DNA of 64,000 nt from Plantago major (GCA_026545765.1 CM048841.1:105621542-105685541), one strand, 5' to 3'. Counted from the first letter of the stretch, positions 23,537 through 36,751 are shown. Notes: generated by a model not told the origin, from the letters alone. A program made the numbers and translations.

Positions 23537-23811
23537 ACAACATTGATTCCTTTTGATGGAGGTGATAACTCAAAATCATGATTAAAAAAAAAAAACACTA
23601 CCTTTATAATTACCAATTGACCGCCTTATAAAGTGACGAGTATATGTTATTTTTATTTTATGTTAAGTATAGTATAATTGTAATAAGTTTAATATATTAA
23701 GTTATATTAATAACTATGAGTCATTTAATATTTTATCTTTTCGTGCTAATAATTTGTCCGTCTTCTTACGTAATCAAATTGAGGTCCACGCTGAACTCCT
23801 AAGGCTCTGTT

Positions 23812-23912
23812 CTCTTCGTCTGAATAAAAATGAACTGAACTGAATTGTAGTATAAAATATAACTAAGCAGAGTTGAACTGAACTGAACTTGCAGACGAAG
23901 AGAACAGAGCCT
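23812..23912. mobile_element. 101-bp MITE with near-perfect terminal inverted repeats
   Basis: The left end AGGCTCTGTTCTCTTCGTCT is the exact inverse of the right end AGACGAAGAGAACAGAGCCT. The interior holds inverted TGAACTGAACTGAA words. I cannot see an unambiguous target duplication, so the superfamily (hAT-like is my guess) stays open. Confidence 0.75.
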
Positions 23913-25073
23913 CCCCCTTATAGTAACTTTTAACTTAGAATCATTACACACTTACCGCAACCAAAGAGCAAGACGGATAATTGGAAGTGGTTGGTAACTC
24001 AAAACATCACAAAACAAGGTAATTTAAAGGGTAATTGAACCAAGAAAATTTAAAATAATGTTACTCATACGAATAACATCATCTTTAATTATTTTCAGGA
24101 ACTATTCATAAGAACTCAAAAATAAAGCATGATTGATCTGGAGTAATTTTTAATTTGAATGGGTGACCGAATGAGAAATTTGATTGATCTGGAGTATTTT
24201 AGAATGGGTGATCCAATAAGAAATTTTTCTGTACGTACATAAGTGAGGATAAAGTGAACCAGAAATACGGTGTTGGTGCATTACTCTCATATCATTCGGA
24301 GAACAATCAATTACTAACTGCGTGTCCGCGACAGTCCAAAAGGACGGTAATCACTTCGTTACCCTTTTTCTACAAGGTAACTATTGTAAGTAGTAGTAGT
24401 AATTTATTATATAGCTGGTCGTTGTCTCTTGCCAAGTCAATAGGCATGCATAAAAGTCTGCCAAATACCTTTAGAACACACGTAGACTCACATTATTGGT
24501 AGTGGAAAACTTCATTAAATCTAATAAATACTCAACTTGCAAATACCATCCATCACCATGCAGTTGCACGACGTGAATTCAATGATAACGGTTGAGATAA
24601 ACAATAATACATGGATTAATATAATGCAATCAATCATATAATATATAAAAATAAATGGGGATGGACCTATATTATTTGGGGACGCAAGAGACATACTACT
24701 GTTATAATATATAAATAAAATATTTTAAACAATATCAATAATGTTTATAAGTAAATATTTTACGTGTATGTAGAATATTGATATTCATCTTAAAAATTCT
24801 AATTTATTTAGTTAAAATAGTAATGTTTGTCGGTCTATTTTAATCTCTCAAATGACTAGATGCTCCAATAATTACTCTCTAATGTAGTCTGACGTCAACC
24901 TGTTAATTAAGTTATCAATGAATTGATATGCTGTGATATTTATTTTTATCAAATAAGCTAATTCATTAACTATAAAACTTAGCTAGTTTACTATTTTATA
25001 TGTATAACAAAAGAAAGGAAATGATCATAAAATGGATTGTAACTGATATATAAGAAGGATGCTTGGTAGATGG
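23913..25073. other. intergenic sequence
   Basis: AT-rich, no gene seen. It contains one imperfect direct repeat at 24131-24225 built on GATTGATCTGGAGTA and GAATGGGTGA. Confidence 0.6.
24131..24225 (+). repeat. imperfect tandem duplication, about 45-50 bp
   Basis: Two units, each GATTGATCTGGAGTA … GAATGGGTGAycrAATrAGAAATTT, lie next to each other. Confidence 0.75.
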
Positions 25074-25082
25074 TTTTATTTA

Positions 25083-25260
25083 GGGAAAATTACATATACC
25101 CCCCTCTTAAATGCCCTTCTCACATCTGACTACCACTCAGATCAACAATTACATCCAGGTCCATTAATTCGTTTTTACGTTGACCAGCTTAATTCGCCCT
25201 TCAGCTTATTCACAAACCAAACATGGCCTTAGTTACTTTGATTCACTTTTACTAGGGTTA
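25083..25260 (+). repeat. left terminal inverted repeat of the MULE
   Basis: Pairs with about 30330-30536. Conserved blocks in order are GGGAAAATTACATATA, CTACCACT, ATCAACAATTACATCCA and AGGTCCA; beyond that the match fades. Confidence 0.8.
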
Positions 25261-25643
25261 ATTACATTTCCAAAAAATCCCACTCCACCTGCCAAAACAT
25301 TCCGTCTTCTTCCTCCAAACACCCAGTCCGCCATTAACGTTCGATCCACCACTGACGAAGCAAAATTCGCAACATAATCGGCCAATATTTGACGTTCGAC
25401 GCTGCAATTCTTCGTTGTTGAATGCTTACGTGAAGAATCGAACACAACAGTAAGGTATTGGTGCTATTTGAATTTCAAATTTTTTGGTTTTTTTTCTTCT
25501 TAAATTGACATGTTCGTCATGTTGTTAATTGGATGTCGTAAATTTGTGTCCGATTGTATTGGAAATCGGCTTAGTATAAAGCTAGGGTTTTTATACTAAT
25601 CGAAGCTTGTATTTTGTGGTTTATTTGACTTATTCCAGTGACA

Positions 25644-28600
25644 ATGGGGCCGTTGTTCAACATTCGGATTCACTACTGTAAGGATCAATACATGATTGCC
25701 AATATCGATTCTTCAAGGTACACATACGCAAAACTGTTGAAGGATGTTGATGATTCTGTGTTATCTGATGTGCAAACTCAGGGTTCTCTGTTTTTTAGTA
25801 TGATGGCTGATATTGAGAATTCATTTGATCAAATTGAGGTTGTAAGTGATCATGCTGTTAAGCTAATGTTTGAACTTAACATGAAAAACAAAGAAGTTGA
25901 GTTACATTTAGAAGCTGAGATGTTGAGCCTCTAGCTATAGATAGGTCTCAGATTAAAAGAAGAGAGGGGTAAGAATGCATATGAATTTTTTGTTGTTGGT
26001 ATAGATGTTTAATATGTACCCCTCCACCAAACCTCAACCTCGTAATCAATATGCAATCGGTACTAGAAGAAGATTGTTTAGGACTTGTAAGCTAAAACTC
26101 AACCCCAAGATTCTCAAATCATTGACTTGACTGATCATCCAATGTATGAAGATGAACCACCACATGCCACTCAAGAAACTCAGAACACTCAACAACCTAA
26201 GTCTCCACCTGTATCAACTGAACCAACTCCCCAAACTCCTACTACACATTTCCATGAACCAACTCCACAAACTCCTTACATTCCTAAAGTGGTTGAATCT
26301 ACTCCTTTGAAGTCTGTTGGGAGTGAATTTGTTGTTAATGATGATGATTTTGAGGAAATGTTGGAGAATATTCTGACAAAAAACCAAGCTGCAGTGGAAA
26401 CTGGTGCAGGGAGTAGGGATAAGCATGTGGATGAGGGCTTAGTTGAGGACTGGGGTGATGATGATAATGCAGAAACAGAGGAGCCATCTAGAGCTGGCAA
26501 GGGGAAAGGTAAGATGCATGAAAGTGATTGTGAAGCTACTGATAGTGATGATGAAGATTTCAATGAGGCAAGAGAAAATGGAAGTGAATCTGAGAGTGAG
26601 AGTTATGTTGATGAGAATGAGCATGGAGTAGGAGGAAATGAGAGTGGCAGTGGAACTAAGAATGCAACTAATGGGGATGAGAGTGATGGTGATAGGGAAT
26701 TGTATGGTTGGGAAGATGATGCACCTAATACTCAATATCTGCATGAGAGTGAGGATGAGCAAATTGGCTTCACCAGGTGTGTGCATTCTGAATCAGATGG
26801 AGATGGGGAAGAGCTAGATGCAAATGCAACTGAGAATGCTGGTGAGAATCATGAAACTGAGAATGCACATGAGATTAATGATGATGATGATGCTGAGTTT
26901 CATTATGTAAGTGATGAACAAAATGAATTGAGTGATGCAGAATGGATTGGAGATGAGTTCCAAGATCACATTGAAGACTGAGACAGAGAGTTTAAAGAAG
27001 GAGATGTCTTTTGTAATATAAAAGGCTTGAGAATGAGGGTGAAAGAGTATGTGTTGAAAGTTGGGTTCATGTTAGTTAGGAAGAAGAATGATACATCCAG
27101 ATTCACAGTACACTGTGGAGGCAAAGGTTGCCCATGGAGGTTGCATGCTTGTAAGTTACACTATACTTGATTGACTACTTAATCAACATTCCTTTGATTG
27201 ACTCCTTAATTTACACTCTAACTTGTATGTCTGTAACTGCAGGTGTTTTGGATGATGAAACATCATTCATGATTAAGACTTATAATGGTGAACATAAGTG
27301 TGTAAGGAAGGTGGATCAGAGACAAAGTGACTCTAATTGGTCAAGCTACCAAGTTGATTGAACCTTTGAAGGAGAATCCTGGAATTAGTGCCAAGAAACT
27401 GATGCCATGGGTGAATACTAAACTTGGGCTTGTTGTGCCTTATATGAGGGTTTACAGGGCAAAGATTAAAGCTGAAGAGTTAATGGGAGGCAACCCTGAA
27501 GAGGCATTCAAGATGGCACCTAAGTACAGAGAGATGGTACTTAGAACAAATGTAGGTTCTCTGGCTGAGATATTTGTGAAACCTGCCATTGATAGGCCAC
27601 CACATTCCAAAGGATGTTTTGTGGATTGGAGGGATTGAAAAGAGGCTTTCTTAATGGCTGCCAACCATTCCTTTTCTTTGATGGATGTCACCTAAGGGGC
27701 AGATTTGGAGGTCATCTGTTGAGTGCTGTTGGAACCGATGCAGATTGTGGCATATTTCCAGTGGCTTGGGCCATAGTAGAGTCTGAGTGTAAAGACTCAT
27801 GGGGTTTCTTCCTTCAGTGCCTTGAGAACTTTGTTGGTCCATGGGATGTGGACAAACATTGGCACTTCATGGCAGATAGACAGAAGGTAGACTTGTAAAC
27901 TTTCACTTCCATTTATATATTTTCACTAACAATTTGTATTTGAACTTGCAGGGATTGGTGCCAGTCATTGAAGAGTTAGCACCAACTGTTGTCAATAGAA
28001 AATGTGCTAAGCACATCTATGACAATTTCAAGCTCAAATGGAGAAGTGTAGACCTCAGAAAGTATTTTTGGCAAGCAGCAACTGCCTATACCTTATATGG
28101 TTTTAACAAGGCTATGGTGAAGATTAAGAATGCAAGTGTGCCAGCATATAACTACTTGATGAACATTCCTCTAGGCTTTTGGGCAAGACATACCTTTGAC
28201 CCAACTCCCAAGATAGATCACTGTACCAACAATGTAAGTGAAAGCTTCAATTCTTGGGTGGAGCCTGTGAGAGGATATTCTATCCTTAACATTATGGAGG
28301 TAAGTGGTATATGCAATACTTGATGGTTTGTTACACTTGCTTCTACTTGTATAGTTTGTGTACTTGCTTGTAAACTGTGTATTGTTGGTTATGGTATAGG
28401 GCTTGAGAACCCAAGTGATGCAAAGAGTAACTGTGAGGAGGAAGAAGGGGGTTGCATGTACATCAGTTGTAATGCCAAGGGTGTTAAAGAAATTAAATGA
28501 CACCCATGATCAGTCAAGAAAGTGCAGACTGATTTCAGAAGCTGGGCATATATATGAGGTTGAGGATTACAAATACACATTTGTGGTAAACCTTCAGAGT

Positions 28601-29363
28601 AGGACTTGTGATTGTAAGAGGTGGGACATGAGTGGGATCCCATGTAGGCATGCCTGGGTAGCTATCAATCATAATAGAGAGGATGGGGAGAATTACTTGA
28701 GTGCTAACCATACCAAGGCAGCATATATTAGAGCATATGATATGATGATTCTACCTGTGCCTCAAGTCCCCTTTTGGCCCACTGATTTGACTCAGGAAGT
28801 GTGCTCACCACCTGATGTATTGAGAGCTCCTGGCAGGCCTACTATTACTAGGATTAGACATCCAAGTGAAGGTGGTCAGGGTGGTTCAAGGAAGCCTAAG
28901 GTGCCACTGAACAAAACAAGGAGACCACCTAAGTGTAGTTTATGTGGTGTTAGAGGGCATAATTGTAGGAAGTGCCCTACCTTGATGAGCTAACTAGTAC
29001 ATTCTCAGTTTTCTTTGTGATTTATGAGTTCATATTATAACTCTACTGTATCTTGCATCAAAAAATGATGATGAAGATGTGCTCAACCAAGGCCAACCAA
29101 CTGATAGTGAGCAGCAAAATGGAGCTTCTGATGTAAGACTTTGTCTGATTTTATATATGTTTCTCTAGTAAGTTTGTGTACTATGATGAAGTCATGTTAG
29201 TTTGATTGTAATTAGGATGGGTAAATGTTGTTTGCTTGTATAGGATGCAAACCAAGAAAGGCCAAATGTTGGTAATAAAAGACCTAGAACTGGGTCATTG
29301 GTGATGAAGGGCCTAGTGAAAGCGCTAGTGGCGAGAGGAAGGGAAGGACGGAGGAGAAGCTAG
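25644..29363 (+). pseudogene. MURA-type MULE transposase, decayed
   Basis: Start ATG 25644 just after an acceptor-like TTCCAG. Recognisable parts: N-terminal block 25644-25931; acidic Asp/Glu-rich block about 26100-26978; MuDR DNA-binding domain 26982-27150 (CPWRLHA); 27243-27886 with the start of the MULE catalytic domain (FFDGCHLRGRFGG, then ADRQK); 27952-28299 (CAKHIYDNF, NNVSESFNSWVEP); 28400-28993 with a SWIM zinc finger (CDCKRWDMSGIPCRH) and a CCHC knuckle (CSLCGVRGHNCRKC). Possible tail exons end at 29132 and lie at 29244-29363. Introns have GT-AG ends. Defects: in-frame stops at 25932 and 26979, and frame shifts near 27340 and 27610. Some could be mis-splicing on my part, but the last two lie inside conserved sequence. 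Confidence 0.85.
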
Positions 29364-29655
29364 TAGAAGAGGAGGATCAACAAAGGCGGGTGCTTGGTTT
29401 GGTACCACACCTTAGTCACTTGTAGTTATTTGCATCTATTTAGTTTGTGTTTATGCAGTTTTTGTTTTGTTTGATGGATTTGGAGTCATTGATACATCTT
29501 AGTTGGTGTTTTTGGGTTTGTTTTGATTGATGACTTTGCTTTGGAGTACTTGATAGTTGAAACAGTTTGGTTAGATCTCCGTTGCCCAATTTGTATTGAA
29601 ACTTTCATTGGAAAATTAAGTTCAATACAAAGTACTTCCTAATCTACTTGTTCTT

Positions 29656-30114
29656 CTAGCTGAATGCTTTACAAATTTGCACAAACAGGTACACTGCAAA
29701 CAACAACAGGTTTAGGCAAATGAGTTGCCTTATACTATACTTGTCTTCGTTTGGGTGCACTCTCTTCTTCTGTCTTCTTTGCACCATTGTATCCTTAGGT
29801 TCCTCCGTAGGTAGCTCTCTTGTAGCTTGTTGTCTTTGAACTGTCGTGTCTTGTTGTCTTCTTGTAGCTATGTGTCGTGGTGGTACAAATTCACATGACA
29901 GTTCGGCATGGATGAAATCTCCTAGAACTTGTGTTTGCACATTTTCTTCCTCATGACACCATTCCGACCACCCATGCTTTGGACAACCCCAATAAAATCT
30001 TCCCTCATGCGGTTGATACTTTGTAACGGATAGAACCGTTCGCTTACTACAATTTGAATTCTTACAAATAGGACGAATAACAACACTTGACGAATCACCA
30101 CTCGATGAATGCAT
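29656..30114 (-). CDS. GRF-type zinc-finger protein with C-terminal membrane segment, inside the MULE
   Basis: Open frame of 152 residues from ATG 30114, convergent with the transposase and starting near the right terminal repeat. Residues about 14-55 (ICKNSNCSKRT … GRFYWGCPKHGWSEWCHEEE) fit a GRF-like zinc finger: paired cysteines, then GRFYWGCP and an aromatic/Cys/His patch, although the last cysteine is displaced from the usual position. A polar Arg/Gln-rich linker follows, and residues about 128-150 (ICLNLLLFAVYLFVQICKAF) form one hydrophobic span. GRF domains bind single-stranded nucleic acid in other proteins. A small GRF protein with a C-terminal span is a common plant type of unknown role. 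The frame is intact while the transposase is decayed. It may be a second MULE gene, by position like mudrB of MuDR, or a captured host gene. Confidence 0.65.
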   Translation of the reverse strand: MHSSSGDSSSVVIRPICKNSNCSKRTVLSVTKYQPHEGRFYWGCPKHGWSEWCHEEENVQTQVLGDFIHAELSCEFVPPRHIATRRQQDTTVQRQQATRELPTEEPKDTMVQRRQKKRVHPNEDKYSIRQLICLNLLLFAVYLFVQICKAFS

Positions 30115-30329
30115 AACTTAACTAGACAATTGTAATTTGGAGTGTAAAAATCTGAAATAAAGAGCCAAAATGGACTGTTTTCAGTGTTTAAATAGGAAAA
30201 ATTCACTCCCAAAATAGTTCCAACGGCTAGTTTTTTAAAAATAACGGTAACTAAATAATTACGACTAAGTACCGGATAAAACAAGTTCAATTACATGTAG
30301 GTCCTCATGTGATTCGCACGTGACAGTAG

Positions 30330-30536
30330 TAAGTTAAGTCTGTTTGGCCAATTCCAAAAGCTGAAATTCAAACAGGGGCAAAATTGGCTTTTCCGTGTTT
30401 AAATTCGCCGAAAGTCAAATTCGTGGACCTGAATGTAATTGATTTATATCGAACAAGACTTGTATGTAATTGTTGATTTAAGTGGTAGCCATCTGCAACA
30501 TTTGAATCTAACAAGGGGCCTATATGTAATCTGCCC
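30330..30536 (-). repeat. right terminal inverted repeat of the MULE
   Basis: Read on minus it begins GGGCAGATTACATATA and shows CTACCACTTAAATCAACAAT and CAGGTCCA in the same order as the left end. It probably also carries the promoter of the minus-strand GRF gene. Confidence 0.8.
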
Positions 30537-30545
30537 TTTTATTTA

Positions 30546-31577
30546 TACTACAACATATTGTAATGTATAGCGAAAAGCCACACACGGATTCACAGTCAAC
30601 TTATTGACATGTAACCAAAACACTTTGTTACAATAAAATTTAGTTATGAGGTGGGACATAATGTTACTCATCAGACTTGAACTGCCTAATCTCTTGTTTA
30701 TTAGCAATGTTTCCTAAACATAATTATGTACATAAGTTTTTTCTACCCTACACCATACCGCATCACTTCCTGTTGCTTTAATGTGTTGTACTGTACAACA
30801 TTTAATGTATGTGGTACAACCATGGTACAACCTTTAAAACACTAGAAGTTAGTGCAGTATGCGTTAGGGGAGAGTAAACCGACCAAATACTAGCACGATC
30901 ATTACTAACTTTTCGAAAGTACAGTACACATCATATCGACCCCTAGTCCCCCACTCTTAATTGTTGACTAATACTAGACAAGTAATAGTAATGCATTAAA
31001 CACTAGCCTTGTGCAAATCAAATTAAATACCATTAATTTGGATGAAAGAATGTAAAATAGAAATAATTGTTATTGGTATGCAGTATGAACAAAGAGTAGT
31101 ATACTCCTAACAGTATTTATATAGAGACGGACTTGAGTACTTAATAATAATAGTTATGTTGTTAACAAAATACATCTTTTATTATAAACATTTTAAGTAA
31201 TAACATAGATACTTTTATTAACCAAATAACATAAGAACAATTACATTTTGGAATAAATTAAATAGTGGGAACGGGTATGTATGCTTAAGAATGGACGGGC
31301 CGGGTAATCGATTGTGACCTCTCAAGAGAGGAGTGATTCTACATGGTATACTCTTTTTGACTCGCTTAATATGAACAAATTTGAGCCACTATTAATTATT
31401 AATCACGAATAATAATTTATGAAGAGAATATTTGTAATTATTCTAGAAGCATACTTTCATGATTAGTATCAGTTCGTTGATTAATTGGCGTTTAATTAGT
31501 TTTTGGACGAATAAATGACAGAAAACATTGCCCCTGCCATAGCACCCGCACGAGTAATACACTACTTTGATGTGTGC
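30546..31577. other. intergenic sequence
   Basis: AT-rich. A stretch near 31150-31210 (GTTATGTTGTTAACAAAAT) echoes 7600-7620, suggesting a shared low-copy repeat. No gene seen. Confidence 0.5.
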
Positions 31578-31626
31578 GTTTGTAAATACTTTTACTTGTA
31601 CTTTTTTTATCTGCTTCTACTAAAAG

Positions 31627-32205
31627 TGTTGGTGATTTTAGTGTCATCAACTCATTTTAGTAGTAATGTGATTTACTAGAGACCGATGTGATCTCACGTT
31701 AATGCTCGGAACGAGTTCGGGTAGTCTTGGTCTGCATTGTTGGCTAATGAGTTATCGGCAAATACGAGGGTCGAGGCGGAGCCTCAGGTTGTAAGGCGGA
31801 GCCTATGGGTCCAAGGGCGGAGCCTGGTCGATAAGATTATTCGGGTCCAGGCGCCCCGACTTTTTTGGGAAATTCATATTCGTTATTAAATGTTTTTCCA
31901 TGATTCTGGATAAGATTAGAACTCGGTTAATTCAGGATAAGATCAGAACCCCCTCAACCGCTTAACGGCTTCGACTTTGTACTTCTACAAATTGGAGGAT
32001 TCGGTCTCCAGAACAGATATACGAAAATCTTACATCCTCTCTATTTTTCTGATCGAAATTCATATAGCCTGAATTAGATTGCCTTTCGATTATCCTCAAG
32101 GAATTCGTGTAACCAGCAAAGAATTGGGTCGAATTATCTTGTTCGGAAAGTGACTACACGATCCATAGAAGATTTCCAGGATTATCACCACCCAAATTTC
32201 CAACA
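31627..32205 (+). repeat. 5' LTR of the copia element
   Basis: 579 bp, TG…CA ends, longer than its partner at 36771-37181; the two share both ends. Confidence 0.92.
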
Positions 32206-35200
32206 AACGAACAAGATAATCTGTTGATAATCATGGCTGGAGGAAGCGGAAGCACTGTCAGGGAGATGACAAACAATTTCGGGAAACTGGAGAAGTTCCA
32301 AGGCCACGACTTCAGACGGCAAAGAAGATGCACTTCATGCTTACGGCCTTGAAGGTGGTGTAAATCGCTCTACACTAATGCCAGAAGTGGAAGATGATGG
32401 ACCGGTTGAAGCATTCAGGCGCAAATCCAAGTGGGAAAACGATGACTATATTTGCAGAGGACACATCTTGAACGGTATGTCTGATTCTTTGTTCGATATT
32501 TACCAAACTGTGGAGTCTGCGAAGGAACTGTGGGATTCCCTCGAAGCCAAATATATGGCAGAGGATTCTTCAAGCAGGAAATTCCTGGTTAGCGATTTCA
32601 ACAACTACAAGATGGTTGATTCGCGGTCTGTCATGGAACAGTTCAATGAAATTCTCCGGATTCTCGGACAATTTGCACAACACGGTTTGAAGATGGATGA
32701 ATCCATCTCTGTCTCAAGTATCATTGATAAGATTCCTCCTTCCTGGAAAGAGTTCAAGCATACTCTGAAACATGGTAAAGAGGAACTATCTCTGGTTCAA
32801 CTTGGAAGCCATCTTCACATAGAAGAATCTCTGAAGGCTTCGGAAGATAAGGGCAAGGGCAAAGATGTTGCTGGACCCTCGGTCAACATGATCGAAGAGG
32901 GTGGTAAGAACAATAACAACAAGAACAAAGGAAAGAAGCGTGCTTCTAACAACAACAAAGGCAGTTCCGGTTCTAACAAGAAACCGAAACTAGAGTGTTG
33001 GAAATGTGGCAAACCTGGCCACTTCAAGAAGGATTGCCGATCTGGCAAGAAGCACGACAACGCGAACGCAAGTGGTTCGGGAAAGGGGTCTACGGACCAA
33101 TCCCGAAACCAAGGTCAGAATCTAAAAAGTGATTTGAATAATTTGATTGAATATTCAGTTTCACTTATTTCTGAAGCATATTATGTGCAGGATGATGCTA
33201 TCGCGTGGTGGATAGATTCTGGCGCCACAACTCACGTTTGCAAGGACCGTTGGTGGTTCAAGACACTTGTACCGATGGATGACGGTTACATCCTCTATAT
33301 GGGAGATGATCACTTCGCTTCCGTGGAAGGCAAAGGAGACGTGGTGCTAGAATTTAGTTCTGGAAAAACAATGTCTTTGTGTAATGTTTTATATGTTCCT
33401 AAGTTACGTAAGGACTTAATTTCAGGCCCAGTTTTAAATAAGCTTGGTTACAAGCAGGTTTGTGAATCAGACAAGTACATCTTGTCAAAGTGTGGTGTGT
33501 ATATTGGATCTGGTTATTATAATAATGGAATGTTTATGATGAATCTGAATGGAGTTTCGCATGATTACTTACGTATTTATGTCCTCTTCGAATGTGATTG
33601 ATTCATCTCTATGGCATGCTCGTCTAGGACATGTGCATTATAAAAGGATGCTTGAAATGTCTAAAGATGATTTGATTCCTGTTTTTGATGGAAATGTAGG
33701 AAAATGTAATACTTGCATGTTAACTAAGATCACTAGAAAACCTTTTAAGAATATAATCATGAAATCTGTCATACTTGATTTAATTCATAGTGATCTATGT
33801 GATTTGCATGCTACTCCATCTTTAGGGAACAAGAAGTATGTTGTTACTTTCATAGATGATGCATCTAGGTTCTGTTATGTTTATATGCTGCATACAAAGG
33901 ATGAAGCCTTAGATAAATTCAGAATTTATAAAACTGAGGTTGAATTACAACAAAATGGCTTGATTAAAACCTTACGCACGGATAGAGGTGGTGAATATTA
34001 TGATCCTGTATTTTCCAATCCGTAGGAATCATTCATGAGACTACGGCTCCTTATACGCCTACAAATGTAATGGTGTGGTGAAAGGAAAAATAGAGCTCTT
34101 AAGGAAATGGTGAATGCCATGTTGTCTTACTCTGGTTTAAGTGAGGGATTCTGGGGAGAAGCCATGTTAACGGCTTGCTATTTGTTAAATAGGGTTCCTA
34201 ACAAAAGGAACAAGACTACCCCATATGAACTTTGGTTTAAGAAACGACCGAACTTGACATTTTTATGAAGTTTGTAGGGCCGTGGTTAGACTCCCGGACT
34301 CTAAGAGGAAAACTTTGGGTGAAAAGGGGATTGATTTCATCTTTGTTGGATATGCTGAGCATTCCAAGGCTTATAGGTTTGATGTCATAGAACCTAATGA
34401 TTCGGTTTCTATTAACACAATTATAGAATCGAGAGATGCTATCTTTGATGAGAATCGTTTCTCCTCAATACCTAGACCAAGGTATACTATACCAAGTTCG
34501 GATGATACTCTAAGGGATGATCATTCAAATGATGTACCAAGTGAGACTCCTGAACCCCGTAGAAGCAAAAGAGCTAGGAAACCTAAATCTTATGGTTCTG
34601 ATTTTCAACTATACTTAGTTGAGGGATCAAAGGATCAGATTGAATCCCAATACTCTTACTGTTACAGTATTGAGGAGGATCTAAGGACATATGATGAAGC
34701 TATTAAATCTCGAGATTCAGCTTTTTGGAAAGAAGCGATTGATGATGAGATTGGCTCTATCATGGAAAATAATACTTGGATCTTATCTGATTTACCACCA
34801 GGTTGTAAACCACTGAGCTGCAAATGGATCTTTAAAAGGAAGATGAAAGTCGATGGTACAATTGACAAGTTTAAGGCTCGATTGGTTATCCAAGGCTTTA
34901 GACAAAGGGAAGGGATCGATTACTTCGATACCTATGCTCCTGTTGCTTGTATCACTACTATTAGATTGTTGATTGCCTTGGCGGCTATTCACAATTTAGT
35001 GATCCATCAAATGGATGTCAAAACAGTATTTCTAAATGGTGATTTGGAAGAAGAAGTGTACATGAAGCAACCGGAAGGATTCGTAATGCCCGGTAATGAG
35101 AATAAAGTGTGTAAGCTGATTAAGTCATTGTATGGGCTGAAACAAGCACCAAAATAGTGGCATCAAAAATTTGATAAGGTTGTTTTGTCTAGTGGTTTCA

Positions 35201-36751
35201 TTCTGAACCAAGCGGACAAGTGTGTATATAGCAAATTTGATGCATCTGGACAAGGTGTAATCATTTGTCTATATGTGGATGACATGTTGATATTTGGTAC
35301 TGACCAAAATCAGGTTGATAAAACCAAGAAATTTTTGTCATCAAAGTTCTCCATGAAAGATATGGGAGAAGCGAACGTTATTCTTGGTATCAAGATTAAA
35401 CGGGAGAATAATGGGATTGTTATCACACAATCTCATTACATTGAGAAGATACTCAAGAAGTTCAATCATGAAGGTTGTTCTCCGGTAAGTACCCCCATGG
35501 ATCCGGAAGAAAAGCTTATGCCGAATACAGGTAAACCTGTGGATCAGCTCGAATACTCAAAAGCCATAGGCTGTTTGATGTATGCTATGACTATCACTAG
35601 ACCGGATATTGCTTATGCGGTTGGTAAATTGAGCAGATTTACTAGTAATCCTAGTAGACATCATTGGCATGCAATAACAAGCGTATTCAAGTACTTGAAA
35701 GGTACTATGAAACATGGTTTGTCATATGTGGGATTTCCTTCGGTGTTAGAAGGTTATACGGATGCTAGTTGGATAAATAATGTTGAAGACTCATCTTCTA
35801 CAAGTGGATGGGTGTTTTGCTTGGGAGGTGCCATTTCATGGGCTTCCAAGAAGCAAACATGTATAACTAGCTCCACAATGGAATCGACCAGATCCTTAGT
35901 CACCGGTAAAGAAGCGGAATGGCTAAGAAACTTAGTGTATGAGATTCCCTTATGGCCTAAACCTATATCACCTATTTCTATCCGTTGTGATAGTGCTGCC
36001 ACGTTGGCTAGAGCTTATAGTCAAATTTACAATGGCAAGTCTAGACACTTGGGTGTTAGACATAGTATGATTAGGGAGTTAATCATGAATGGGGTGATAT
36101 CCATTGAGTTTGTTCGCAACAAAACTTGGCTGACCACTTGACGAAGGGGTTGGCTAGGGACTTAGTGAATAAGTCGGTGATTGGGATGGGATTAAAGTCC
36201 ATCTAAATCTACTAGCTGTGGTATACCCAATTCCCTTCTAATACAACGTTAGAAGCAAAATTCAATGTGGAAAGACCATAGTTAGAGATTGGAGCACATG
36301 TGTTTATCTTCCCAAGGTATGTGCTCAGACCTGCAAGTGATGTTAGGTTGAAGCATATCTTCTTAATGGTTCTTTTGACAAATTGCAAATGCAGGAGCAA
36401 GACTAAAAGGACCACCTATGTAAGCATGAAGTTTTGCCGCTTCAAGAAGCTTGGACTTGGCTTCCTATATGCTTATTAATGGATAAGGACACATGGCTTG
36501 TATAGTGTCAAGTATGAACAGTAGAGTGTTGTAGAAACTTTTGTGTATGATATCTTCAGGTATTCAAATGGGTTGACGGGTTCAATCGTTATTTACACCC
36601 GATTCTCGAGTATTTGGAATGTGTATTGTACTAAGATGAAAATTCAATCGCAAGACATTTTCATTTATGCATTTGTTTGATCGTAATGTTTGTGTTTATA
36701 CACCTGTATATATTTTTATATATACTAAGTAGATCAAGGATTACACTAAAA

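Larger units (their letters stand above)
25083..30536 (+). mobile_element. Mutator-like element (MULE) with 9-bp target duplication
   Basis: 5454 bp bounded by the exact 9-bp duplication TTTTATTTA (25074-25082 and 30537-30545), the size typical of Mutator. Ends are inverted: left GGGAAAATTACATATA, right read inwards GGGCAGATTACATATA. Related words (CTACCACT, ATCAACAATTACAT, CAGGTCCA) continue for about 150-200 bp on each side, so the terminal repeats are long but diverged. Inside are a MURA-type transposase gene on plus and a GRF zinc-finger gene on minus, converging. The transposase frame has several breaks, so the copy is probably not autonomous. The perfect target duplication suggests a fairly recent insertion. 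Confidence 0.93.

Noticed and set aside
26214-26786. Minus-strand open frames across the acidic block of the MULE transposase
   Set aside because: They mirror the GAT/GAA-rich codons of the plus strand and carry no domain.
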